This document shows, in pieces, positions 1-6,420 of a stretch of 9,342 bases of DNA. Both the position numbers and the translations under genes were made by a program. Each line of letters opens with the position of its first letter. The first letter of the stretch is position 1. This DNA comes from Intrasporangiaceae bacterium (lineage in GTDB: Bacteria; Actinomycetota; Actinomycetes; Actinomycetales; Dermatophilaceae). The notes beneath the pieces were generated by a model. It saw only the letters and a program-made list of their open reading frames with translations. It did not search any database and was not told the DNA's origin. The stretch covers positions 1 to 9,342 of the forward strand of contig JAAYSB010000222.1 of the NCBI GenBank assembly GCA_012518475.1, read 5' to 3'.

Positions 1-749
<749 letters not shown>

Positions 750-754
750 TGCTG

Positions 755-761
755 CTCCTTT
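755..761 (-). promoter_or_regulatory. Shine-Dalgarno site of acnA
   Basis: The minus strand reads AAAGGAG five bases before the GTG at 749-747. It is the strongest ribosome site near this end and decides the GTG start. Confidence 0.8.
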
Positions 762-778
762 GCTGAGTGCACTGCGAA

Positions 779-800
779 TTTATCTTGACGTCAAGATAAA
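779..800. promoter_or_regulatory. Perfect 22-bp palindrome upstream of acnA, likely repressor operator
   Basis: The half-site TTTATCTTGAC (779-789) is followed without spacer by its exact reverse complement (790-800). It is AT-rich in a GC-rich setting and lies about 30 nt upstream of the aconitase start. It contains TTGAC on both strands, so a bound protein would cover promoter elements. Size and symmetry fit a homodimeric winged-helix regulator of the MarR or TetR type. In Streptomyces the MarR-family protein TamR is known to control aconitase and other TCA genes, and in Corynebacterium the TetR-family AcnR represses acn. The palindrome fits my recollection of the TamR type better, but I could not compare consensus sequences. 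No regulator gene is present in the window. Confidence 0.7.
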
Positions 801-858
801 TCTATCACAGGACTGGATCTGTCCCCGAGCCTATCGAGTGCCCACCCCGACCGGGCAG

Positions 859-866
859 GGGTATGC
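859..866 (+). repeat. GGGTATGC octamer, copy 1
   Basis: Exact copy in the acnA/methyltransferase intergenic region. It is the only copy wholly outside coding sequence and upstream-start context, which argues against codon usage as the sole cause of the repeat. Confidence 0.5.
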
Positions 867-947
867 GCCGCGCACCTCTCCCCACGTCGTGGGTGGACCT
901 GTGGCGACCATCATCACCCCCACTCCACCCAGGACGGTCGGCTGTGC

Positions 948-2249
948 TCAGCGCGCGGGGACGAAGTGCGCGATGCACTCGAGGTGGTGCGTCATCGGGA
1001 AGGCGTCGAAGCAGCGCAGGCCGGCCAGGGCATACCCGTTCTCGAGGACAGTGGCCGTGTCCCTCGCGAGCGCGGCGGGGTCGCACGCGACATAGGCGAT
1101 GCCCCGCGGCCGCAGGGCAGTGACCGCGCGGACGACCTCGGCTCCGGCGCCGGTCCGCGGCGGGTCGAGCACGACGAGGTCCGCGCTCTGCGGCACGAGT
1201 GGCGAGCCCACCGGTCGCCGGGCCCGTCGGCTCGCTCGGCGCCGGTTCCGCCCTCCCGACCGCTCGTGGCGCGGCACGCCGAACAGGTCGTCGACGCGCC
1301 CGTCGAGGACGAGCGCCTGACGGTGCTCGGCCAGGTTGTCGCGGGCGTATGCGGTGGCCGGCTCGTCGGACTCGATCGCCACGACCTGGCCGAGGGGGCC
1401 GACCCGGTCGGCGAGGGCGAGGGCGAACAGGCCGACGCCCGAGTACAGATCAAGGGCCCGTTCCCCGGCCTGGGGGCCGAGCATGTCCAGGACGACATCG
1501 ACGAAGGTCGTCGCCGCCCCGGGATGGACCTGCCAGAAGCCGCGAGCGTCGAGGGCGAGGTCGGCGTCGAGGGCGGGCACGTACTCGACGATGCGCCGGC
1601 TCCGGGCGCGCTGCGCGGGCAGCACGCTGACGACGACCTCCCCGTGGGAGGTCTCGGTGACGTCGACCGCCTCGGCGTCCCACTCGCGGCCTGTCACGCC
1701 GGCGTCGGTGACCCTGGACGAGGCGATGAGGCAGCGGTCGATCGGCACGACGTCGTGGGAGCGGTGCCGCCGCAGCCCGGCCGCCCCGGTCTCGGGGTCG
1801 ACGGCGAACTCGACGCGGGTGCGCCAGCCGAGGCCGTTGTCCTCGCGGCCACTCGGGAACGGCACCGCCTCGACGACCGGATCCAGTCCGATCCCGGCGA
1901 GGTCGATCCGGGCGAGCCGCTCGAACTGTTCCCGGACCACGGCCGCCTTGAGCAGCCGCTGCTCTGCGAGGGCGACGTGCTGGAAGTCGCAGCCACCGCA
2001 TACCCCTGCGAAGCGGCACGGAGGCGTGACCCGCGCAGGGGACGCGGCGAGGATCTCGACAGCGTCTGCGCGGAGGAATCCCTTGCCCTGCTCGGTGATC
2101 CGGACCCGGACCCTCTCACCAGGGAGGGTGTGCCGGACGAAGACGACCTGCCCGTCGAGGCGGGCGACACAGTGCCCACCGTGGGCGACCGGGCCGACCT
2201 CGAGCTCGACGAGATCTCCGGGGGCGGCAGAGGACAGGTCCGCGTGCAT
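948..2249 (-). CDS. TRAM-domain class I SAM-dependent m5U RNA methyltransferase (TrmA/RlmD family)
   Basis: A 433-residue protein of the TrmA/RlmCD family, which methylates C5 of uridine in tRNA or rRNA; the exact target cannot be told from sequence. Numbering from the chosen start, a TRAM RNA-binding domain spans about 8-72. Four cysteines (C78, C84, C87 in PPCRFAGVCGGC, and C173 in DRCLIA) would hold a [4Fe-4S] cluster. The SAM-binding loop LDLYSGVGLF is at 267-276 and LDPPRTGAG at 361-369. The catalytic cysteine is C389 in YVACDPAALARD, and the proton-abstracting glutamate is E424 in HHLECIAHF. An arginine-rich stretch at about 327-349 interrupts the domain before the DPPR motif. The ATG at 2249 is preferred over an in-frame GTG at 2282: a -10 box ends 7 nt before it, and the GTG would lie upstream of that box with no ribosome site. 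It corresponds in place to M. tuberculosis Rv2689c. It diverges from the RCK pair. Confidence 0.93.
   Translation of the reverse strand: MHADLSSAAPGDLVELEVGPVAHGGHCVARLDGQVVFVRHTLPGERVRVRITEQGKGFLRADAVEILAASPARVTPPCRFAGVCGGCDFQHVALAEQRLLKAAVVREQFERLARIDLAGIGLDPVVEAVPFPSGREDNGLGWRTRVEFAVDPETGAAGLRRHRSHDVVPIDRCLIASSRVTDAGVTGREWDAEAVDVTETSHGEVVVSVLPAQRARSRRIVEYVPALDADLALDARGFWQVHPGAATTFVDVVLDMLGPQAGERALDLYSGVGLFALALADRVGPLGQVVAIESDEPATAYARDNLAEHRQALVLDGRVDDLFGVPRHERSGGRNRRRASRRARRPVGSPLVPQSADLVVLDPPRTGAGAEVVRAVTALRPRGIAYVACDPAALARDTATVLENGYALAGLRCFDAFPMTHHLECIAHFVPAR
1030..1037 (-). repeat. GGGTATGC octamer, copy 2
   Basis: Exact copy on the coding strand of the methyltransferase, read as Gly-Tyr-Ala in NGYALAG. 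Confidence 0.5.
1998..2005 (-). repeat. GGGTATGC octamer, copy 3
   Basis: Exact copy on the coding strand of the methyltransferase, but in a different frame from copy 2 (it encodes part of GVCGG beside the Fe-S cysteines). Confidence 0.5.
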
Positions 2250-2253
2250 ACCC
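2246..2253 (-). repeat. GGGTATGC octamer, copy 4, over the methyltransferase start codon
   Basis: Exact copy whose ATG is the proposed methyltransferase start codon at 2249-2247. Confidence 0.5.
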
Positions 2254-2256
2254 GCG

Positions 2257-2262
2257 AACCTA
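2257..2262 (-). promoter_or_regulatory. -10 box of the methyltransferase, implying a leaderless transcript
   Basis: The minus strand reads TAGGTT, matching the TANNNT core of actinobacterial -10 elements. It ends 7 nt before the ATG at 2249, so transcription would begin at or next to the start codon. The -35 position has no good match. Confidence 0.45.
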
Positions 2263-2329
2263 GACCACCGTTCGCCGGCCACCCAGGGGCACCCCGGTGG
2301 GGACGCCGCCGGTCGTTCGGAGGAACCGG

Positions 2330-2358
2330 CTGAGAGTCCCTCGGAGCGGGTGTACCGT
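2330..2358 (+). promoter_or_regulatory. Promoter of the RCK/TrkA gene pair, leaderless
   Basis: CTGAGA (2330-2335, four of six bases of TTGACA) is followed by a 17-nt spacer and TACCGT (2353-2358, TANNNT type). Seven bases separate the -10 box from the GTG at 2366, which places the transcript start at the start codon. The bases just before the GTG (GAGGAC) are too close to act as a Shine-Dalgarno site. Confidence 0.5.
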
Positions 2359-2365
2359 CGAGGAC

Positions 2366-3037
2366 GTGCACTTCGTCATCATGGGCTGTGGCCGGGTGGG
2401 CGCATCGCTGGCTCGGGCACTCGAGGGGGCGGGCCACGACGTGGCTGTCGTCGACTCCGACGAGCAGGCTTTCCGCCGTCTCGGCACCGATTTCGCCGGC
2501 CGCCGGGTCACCGGGGTGGGCTTCGACCGGGAGACCCTCGAGGCTGCCGACATCCGCAACGCGTATGCGTTCGCGGCCGTCTCGAGCGGCGACAACTCCA
2601 ACATCCTGGCCGCCCGCGTCGCGCGGGAGAACTACGGCGTCGAGCACGTCGTCGCCCGGATCTACGACCCTGGCCGCGCCGAGATCTATCAGCGGCTCGG
2701 CATCCCCACGGTCGCGACCGTGCGGTGGACGACCGACCAGATCCTGCGCCGGCTGCTGCCCCAGGGCCACCTACCCGAGCTCACCGATCCCTCTGGCCGG
2801 ATCGTCATCGCCGACGTTCCCGTCGACGCGGGCTGGGTCGGCGAGCGGATCTCGTCGATCGAGGCCGCCGCCGGGGTGCGGGTCGCCTTCATCAGCAGAC
2901 TCGGTCAGGGCATGCTCCCCCGTCCGGACACCGTGTTCCAGGACGGGGACCTGCTCCACGTCGCGGCGCTGCGTGAGGAGCTCGGGTCGGTCGAGCGGAT
3001 CCTCGACTCGGCACCGGCCAGGGAGGGACGGAACTGA
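2366..3037 (+). CDS. ceoB: RCK-domain potassium transport regulator, first of a TrkA-type pair
   Basis: A 223-residue cytoplasmic protein of the TrkA/KtrA type. These RCK proteins bind nucleotides and gate K+ channels or transporters at the membrane. The N-terminal Rossmann half starts MHFVIMGCGRVGASLARAL, with the GxGxxG loop at residues 7-12 and the acidic end of strand 2 at D30 (AVVDSDE), typical of NAD(H)-type RCK_N domains. The C-terminal half (about 140-205, PSGRIVIADVPVDAGWVGER to DGDLLHVAAL) is an RCK_C ligand-binding domain. The GTG at 2366 is chosen because the conserved fold begins right after it and a promoter ends 7 nt upstream; the open frame reaches back to 2297, but that part has no family similarity. 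Its TGA overlaps the next gene's ATG by one base, so the pair is translationally coupled. Place and pairing match M. tuberculosis ceoB/ceoC, hence the symbol. Confidence 0.9.
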   Translation: MHFVIMGCGRVGASLARALEGAGHDVAVVDSDEQAFRRLGTDFAGRRVTGVGFDRETLEAADIRNAYAFAAVSSGDNSNILAARVARENYGVEHVVARIYDPGRAEIYQRLGIPTVATVRWTTDQILRRLLPQGHLPELTDPSGRIVIADVPVDAGWVGERISSIEAAAGVRVAFISRLGQGMLPRPDTVFQDGDLLHVAALREELGSVERILDSAPAREGRN

Positions 3038-3726
3038 TGCGCGTCGTCATCGCCGGGGCTGGGAGTGTCGGCACCTCCATCGCCCGTGAGCTCATCCGTA
3101 ACGACCACCAGGTGCTGCTCATCGACAAGGACACCAGCCCGGCCCGGGTCGCGACCGCACCCAAGGCGGCGTGGCTCCAGGCCGATGCCTGCGAGATCAG
3201 CGCCCTCGAGGAGGCCGGCCTCGCGACGTGCGACGTCGTCGTCGGTGCGACCGGTGACGACAAGGTCAACCTCGTCCTCTCCCTGCTCGCCAAGACCGAG
3301 TTCGCCGTACCGCGCACCGTCGCGCGCGTCAACAACCCCCGCAACGAGTGGATGTTCGACGAGAGCTGGGGGGTCGATGTCGCCGTCTCCACCCCGCGCC
3401 TGATGACGGCTCTCATCGAGGAGGCGGTCTCGGTCGGCGACCTCGTGCGGATCTTCACCTTCCACAAGGGTGGAGCGACGATGGTCGAGCTGACTCTGCC
3501 GGTCGACAGCCCCTATGTCGGGGCTCGCGTCGGGGACGTCGCGCTGCCGGATGACACCGTCCTCGTCGGCATCATCCGCGAGCAGCGGCCTATCGCTCCG
3601 ACCCCGGACGACACGTTCGAACCGCACGACGAGCTGCTCTTCATCACGACCCCCGAGATCGAGCTGGATCTGGAGAACCTGCTCTCCCCCGGCCACCACA
3701 CCAAGCGCGAGGTGGACGACTCCTAG
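3037..3726 (+). CDS. ceoC: RCK-domain potassium transport regulator, second of a TrkA-type pair
   Basis: A 229-residue RCK protein, paralogous to its upstream neighbour. RCK_N begins MRVVIAGAGSVGTSIARELI, with GAGSVG at residues 7-12 and D30 (LLIDKD) at the end of strand 2. TGDDKVNLVLSLLAKTEF and the following NNPRNEWMF are typical of TrkA-type proteins. RCK_C runs from about 147 to 207 (TMVELTLPVDSPYVGARVGD to DELLFITTPEIE). A purine-rich GGAGGG at 3022-3027 stands 9 nt before the ATG. Two single-RCK proteins made in equal amounts could form a mixed ring, with one subunit sensing a different ligand; this is inference. The last codon TAG lies inside a CTAG shared with the stop codon of the convergent DUF3159 gene. 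No pore subunit (TrkH/KtrB) is present in the window. Confidence 0.92.
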   Translation: MRVVIAGAGSVGTSIARELIRNDHQVLLIDKDTSPARVATAPKAAWLQADACEISALEEAGLATCDVVVGATGDDKVNLVLSLLAKTEFAVPRTVARVNNPRNEWMFDESWGVDVAVSTPRLMTALIEEAVSVGDLVRIFTFHKGGATMVELTLPVDSPYVGARVGDVALPDDTVLVGIIREQRPIAPTPDDTFEPHDELLFITTPEIELDLENLLSPGHHTKREVDDS

Positions 3727-4448
3727 CGCTCGGGGACGTCCGGCTCCGGGTCCTCGGCCTGCTGACTCAGCTCGATCGGGGTGTGTCCGCGGGCCAGCAG
3801 CCACGCCATGACGGTCAGCGCGGCCACCCAGGCCGGCCACCCGAGCACGACCTTGGCCACCCCGAGCGCGGCGATGTTGCCGGCGAGGTACAGCGGCACC
3901 ATGATCGCGAGACGGACTGCGAACAAGGCGGCGAGGACGACGGTCAGCCGGGTCGCGACCCGCACGATGCCGGGGTCGCGGCGCCAGGCGAAGGGGTCCT
4001 CCTTGGCGCGCGGGTCGCCCGCTCCGATGAGGAACCCGAGCAGTGGCCAGCGCGTGACGATGGAGATGACGGTCCCGATGCCATAGGCGGCGGACATGAG
4101 GATGCCGGGCAGGAAAGCCGCCTCGGCCCGGCCGGACCGGACGGCGAAGAACGCGGCGATGCCGGTCGCGAGGAATCCGGAGACGACGTACTGGAGGGAG
4201 CCCCCGTGGTGGGCGCGCAGGGCGGCTGCCAGCGCCGCCGTGACCAGGGCGGCTCCGGCAGAGATTCGCACGTCGTGCGTGATCGTCCAGGCGACGACGA
4301 ACACGACTGTCGGAATGGCCGTCTCGAGCGATCCGCGCCAGCCGCCGATGGCTGTGGAGAGCCGATGCCGGATGACGGCCTCGACGGTGTCGGCGTGGGG
4401 CGTCGACGGTGTGGAAACCGGCTCGGAGCGGGTGGGATCAGTGGTCAC
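3723..4448 (-). CDS. DUF3159 family integral membrane protein
   Basis: A 241-residue polytopic membrane protein of the actinobacterial DUF3159 family, whose function is unknown. After a hydrophilic N-terminus (1-38) come about six hydrophobic segments: roughly 44-57, 62-79, 86-104, 113-132, 165-189 and 196-219. Recognisable conserved parts are GGWRGSLETAIPTVVFVVAW, TRWPLLGFLIG near 132-142 and AKEDPFAWRRDP at 148-159, a polar loop between membrane segments. The tail is acidic (EDPEPDVPER). The GTG start at 4448 overlaps the end of the OB-fold gene by 11 nt, and no in-frame alternative fits better, but the ribosome site is weak, so coupled translation is likely. The same neighbours occur around M. 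tuberculosis Rv2693c. Family assignment is firm from sequence style and position; no role can be assigned. Confidence 0.87.
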   Translation of the reverse strand: MTTDPTRSEPVSTPSTPHADTVEAVIRHRLSTAIGGWRGSLETAIPTVVFVVAWTITHDVRISAGAALVTAALAAALRAHHGGSLQYVVSGFLATGIAAFFAVRSGRAEAAFLPGILMSAAYGIGTVISIVTRWPLLGFLIGAGDPRAKEDPFAWRRDPGIVRVATRLTVVLAALFAVRLAIMVPLYLAGNIAALGVAKVVLGWPAWVAALTVMAWLLARGHTPIELSQQAEDPEPDVPER

Positions 4449-4803
4449 GACGGGGCACGATCTCGTAGACGGGGTTGTACATGACGCGGCGGGATCCCTG
4501 GGTGCTCACCAGACCCTCGGCTCTGAGAACGACACCGCACTCGATCCCGGGGATCGCGGTGCGGCCGAGAAAGCGAAGGTGCAGGCTGCCGGTGCGGTCG
4601 GCGAGCTCGACGTCGAGCGTCATCGCCGTGCCGTTGTCGGGAAGGCTGAGGGTCTGGACGCGCCCCCTGACTGTCGCGCGGCGGCGGTCGCCGGTCTCGG
4701 CGATGGGGGTGATCCCGGTCTCGGGCGAGGGAGCCTCACCGAAGGGGTCCTCGGTGCTCGATGCCGCCCGGAGTCGGTCGATCACACGGTTGAACAGGCC
4801 CAC
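4438..4803 (-). CDS. OB-fold nucleic-acid-binding-like protein (Rv2694c type)
   Basis: A 121-residue soluble protein. After a short amphipathic start (MGLFNRVIDRLRAA) and an acidic linker, residues about 40-117 form a five-strand pattern typical of an OB fold: RATVRGRVQTLSL, AMTLDVELADRTGSLHLRFL, GIECGVVLRAEGLVS, RVMYNPVYEIV. It resembles the OB modules of RecG and tRNA-binding proteins, so binding to single-stranded nucleic acid is plausible but not shown. The GTG start is supported by AGGGAG (4809-4814) with a 5-nt spacer. It starts 15 nt after the DUF3710 gene ends and overlaps the DUF3159 start by 11 nt, so all three are probably translated from one message. In M. tuberculosis the matching gene also lies between DUF3159 and DUF3710 genes. 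The fold is likely; the cellular role is unknown. Confidence 0.86.
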   Translation of the reverse strand: MGLFNRVIDRLRAASSTEDPFGEAPSPETGITPIAETGDRRRATVRGRVQTLSLPDNGTAMTLDVELADRTGSLHLRFLGRTAIPGIECGVVLRAEGLVSTQGSRRVMYNPVYEIVPRRDH

Positions 4804-4818
4804 TGGCTCTCCCTCTGC

Positions 4819-5523
4819 TCAGCGGATCTCGGTGATCTCGGGTCCGCGCTCGAACGGGTTGTCGATGCTCTGACCCCTGGTGCTGTCGGCCTCGGTGCCC
4901 TCGGGCACCTCGGTCCCGGGTGGCTGCTTGGGCAGCTCCAGGGCGAGCACCTCACGAGGGGCCATCGGGACCTCACCGCGCACGACGACCATGTCGTCGA
5001 GGAGGGCATAGAACTGCTGGGCGGCGGCATTGTCGATCGCAGCGTGCCCGGACATGACCGCACGGAAGAACCACCGGGGTCCGTCGATGCCGACGAAGCG
5101 CACGGGCGAGAAGACCGTCTGACCGCTCGCTGCCCGCGCCGGCATCCGGGCGTGGAGCTCGACGCCGTAGGGGCCCTCGGCCTCGTCGGCCGTCCCGCCC
5201 GCGGTCGCGAGGCCCTGGGCGATCTCGTCGCGGATCTCATCCCAGATCCCCATCGTCTTCGGTGCGGCGAAGACCTGCACCTGCATCTGGGAGTCACCGA
5301 GAACGAGGTGGGCGGCGATGAGCTTCTTGCGCTCCTGGTCCGCCTCGAGCCGCAGCTGCATCCCGGGGATGCCCCGCAGCCGGAGCGAGCCGAGGTCGAC
5401 CCGGCCATCGAGGTCGGGGACGGCGCTGTGGTCCTTGGGGCCAGGGGTCGCTGGCTGCTCGGGCGTGACCTCAGCGGTCTCGTCCGGGACGGGCTGGTTC
5501 TTCTTACGGCCGAAAATTCCCAC
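4819..5523 (-). CDS. DUF3710 family protein
   Basis: A 234-residue soluble protein of the actinobacterial DUF3710 family (M. tuberculosis Rv2696c type), function unknown. Residues 1-40 are a low-complexity tail with a basic patch (GRKK) followed by Glu/Pro-rich sequence. The conserved domain spans about 40-205: RVDLGSLRLRGIPGMQLRLE, QVQVFAAPKTMGIWDEIRDE with its I-A-Q-G continuation, then GPYGVELHARMP and FVGIDGPRWFFRAVMSG, which is the most recognisable family signature. The last 30 residues are hydrophilic and probably disordered. No signal peptide, membrane segment or known catalytic motif is visible. The GTG start at 5523 gives the usual MxxFGRxK beginning; a GGAG lies rather far upstream (14 nt). 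It follows dut after 55 nt and precedes the OB-fold gene by 15 nt. Confidence 0.88.
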   Translation of the reverse strand: MGIFGRKKNQPVPDETAEVTPEQPATPGPKDHSAVPDLDGRVDLGSLRLRGIPGMQLRLEADQERKKLIAAHLVLGDSQMQVQVFAAPKTMGIWDEIRDEIAQGLATAGGTADEAEGPYGVELHARMPARAASGQTVFSPVRFVGIDGPRWFFRAVMSGHAAIDNAAAQQFYALLDDMVVVRGEVPMAPREVLALELPKQPPGTEVPEGTEADSTRGQSIDNPFERGPEITEIR

Positions 5524-5578
5524 GGCTAGTGATCAGTCTCCAAGGATGGCTGGACGGTCGGTCTTCAGGCGCAGCAGG

Positions 5579-6064
5579 TCAGGCGCGCTCAGCAGGCGTG
5601 CCGAATCCACCGCTCGATCCGTGTCCAGTGTCGCCCCGAACACTCTCCGGAAGCGAATCGACAGCGATGAACTCAGCGGTGACGACCGGGATGACGAGCA
5701 GCTGGGCGATGCGGTCCCCCGCGCCGAGGTGCACCGGCTCGGCCCCGAGGTTGACGAGATTGACGAGGATCTCGCCGCGGTACCCGCTGTCGATCGTCCC
5801 GGGTGCGTTGACGATACTCAGCCCGTGCCTGGCGGCCAGGCCCGAACGTGGGTGGACGAGGCCGACATACCCCTCCGGGATCGCGACTGCGACCCCGGTG
5901 CCGACGAGCGCGCGCTCCCCCGGCGCGAGCGAGACGCCCTCGGTGGCGCTCAGGTCGGCGCCCGCGTCGCCGGGCTTGGCGTACGCGGGCGCGACGGCTC
6001 CGGGGCTGAGGCGGAGCGGGATCTGCAGACCCACCGGGGCGGGGTGCTCGCTCAGGCTGCGCAC
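5579..6064 (-). CDS. dut: dUTP diphosphatase (trimeric dUTPase)
   Basis: This enzyme hydrolyses dUTP to dUMP and pyrophosphate, keeping uracil out of DNA and supplying dTMP synthesis. All five motifs of trimeric dUTPases are present (numbered from the GTG at 6064): motif 1 KPGDAGADLSA (30-40), motif 2 HPRSGLA (71-77), motif 3 GTIDSGYRGEI (89-99) with the catalytic aspartate D92, motif 4 GDRIAQLLV (116-124), motif 5 RGDTGHGSSGG (143-153). Motif 5 has His where many homologues have the base-stacking Phe, as I recall for mycobacterial Dut. The length of 161 residues is normal. The start is uncertain: the GTG at 6064 overlaps the DUF4193 gene by 13 nt, a second GTG at 6034 would give 151 residues, and neither has a strong ribosome site. 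The open frame extends to 6139, but that part only shadows DUF4193. Confidence 0.94.
   Translation of the reverse strand: MRSLSEHPAPVGLQIPLRLSPGAVAPAYAKPGDAGADLSATEGVSLAPGERALVGTGVAVAIPEGYVGLVHPRSGLAARHGLSIVNAPGTIDSGYRGEILVNLVNLGAEPVHLGAGDRIAQLLVIPVVTAEFIAVDSLPESVRGDTGHGSSGGFGTPAERA
5865..5872 (-). repeat. Near match (7 of 8) to the GGGTATGC octamer
   Basis: The minus strand reads GGGTATGT inside dut, encoding Gly-Tyr-Val (EGYVGL). Listed only as a variant of the repeat. Confidence 0.25.
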
Positions 6065-6351
6065 TCGCTGCAGACCATGACGCCGTTCTTCTCGGTCGCC
6101 AGCTGGCTGCGGTGGTGGACGAGGAAGCACTGGCTGCACGTGAACTCGTCGGCCTGGCGCGGCAGGACCCGCACGGAGAGCTCCTCCCCGGACAGGTCGG
6201 CCCCCGGAAGCTCGAAGCTCTCGTTCTGCTCGGTCTCATCGACGTCGACGCTCGAGGCTCGGGTGTCGACGCGGCGGGACTTCAGCTCTTCGATCGACTC
6301 CTCGGAAATGTCGTCGTCGGTCTTGCGTGGTGCGTCATAGTCGGTGGCCAT
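6052..6351 (-). CDS. DUF4193 family small acidic protein with two CxxC motifs
   Basis: A 99-residue protein of the DUF4193 family, restricted as far as I know to Actinobacteria (M. tuberculosis Rv2699c type). The start MATDYDAPRKTDDD is a family hallmark. The first 60 residues are highly acidic and probably unstructured; the end carries C72-x2-C75 (FTCSQCFLVHHRSQ) and C94-x2-C97 (VCSECAA), a zinc-ribbon-like pair of knuckles able to bind one metal ion, with HHR beside the first pair. No enzymatic role is known. The ATG at 6351 is secure: AAGGAG (6359-6364) lies 7 nt upstream, and a good promoter sits before it. It overlaps dut by 13 nt under the start chosen there, so the two are probably co-expressed. 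Compared with M. tuberculosis, the DUF3093 gene normally found between these two is absent. Confidence 0.92.
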   Translation of the reverse strand: MATDYDAPRKTDDDISEESIEELKSRRVDTRASSVDVDETEQNESFELPGADLSGEELSVRVLPRQADEFTCSQCFLVHHRSQLATEKNGVMVCSECAA

Positions 6352-6358
6352 GCGTGGT

Positions 6359-6364
6359 CTCCTT
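6359..6364 (-). promoter_or_regulatory. Shine-Dalgarno site of the DUF4193 gene
   Basis: The minus strand reads AAGGAG seven bases before the ATG at 6351-6349; it fixes that start. Confidence 0.75.
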
Positions 6365-6391
6365 CACCCGGAACGTCTAGCAGCGAGGCGG

Positions 6392-6420
6392 ATTGTGCCG
6401 CATTCTCAGGCAGATGTCAC
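6392..6420 (-). promoter_or_regulatory. Sigma-A-type promoter for DUF4193-dut, overlapping the suhB stop codon
   Basis: On the minus strand GTGACA (6420-6415, five of six bases of TTGACA) is followed by exactly 17 nt and CACAAT (6397-6392, four of six bases of TATAAT). The predicted transcript start near 6385 leaves a leader of about 35 nt carrying the AAGGAG ribosome site. The TGA of the inositol phosphatase gene lies inside the -35 box. This would let DUF4193, dut and the genes after them be transcribed independently of the haem/inositol genes. Confidence 0.6.

Noticed and set aside
881..930. Possible terminator after the methyltransferase (CCCAC-GTC-GTGGG at 881-893; GGGTGGA/TCCACCC arms at 891-897 and 924-930)
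   Set aside because: Stems are short or widely spaced and no U-run follows on the minus strand; not enough to call a terminator.
2250..2282. GTG at 2282 as start of the methyltransferase (11 extra residues)
   Set aside because: No ribosome site, not part of the TRAM domain, and it lies upstream of the -10 box that fits the ATG at 2249.
2282..2302. GC-rich inverted repeats (GGGGCACCCC and neighbours) in the methyltransferase/RCK gap
   Set aside because: Arms of four to five bases are expected by chance at this GC content.
966..2333. Long + strand open frames opposite the methyltransferase (also 1336-2976)
   Set aside because: They are complements of real genes in high-GC DNA, have low-complexity Arg/Gly/Pro or Asp/Val composition, match no family and have no ribosome site.
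2297..2365. Upstream extension of the first RCK protein to 2297
   Set aside because: The added residues have no similarity to the fold, and the promoter lies within them.
4096..5529. 477-codon + strand open frame opposite the OB-fold and DUF3710 genes
   Set aside because: It covers three well-supported minus-strand genes or their gaps and its product looks like no protein family; typical GC-driven antisense frame.
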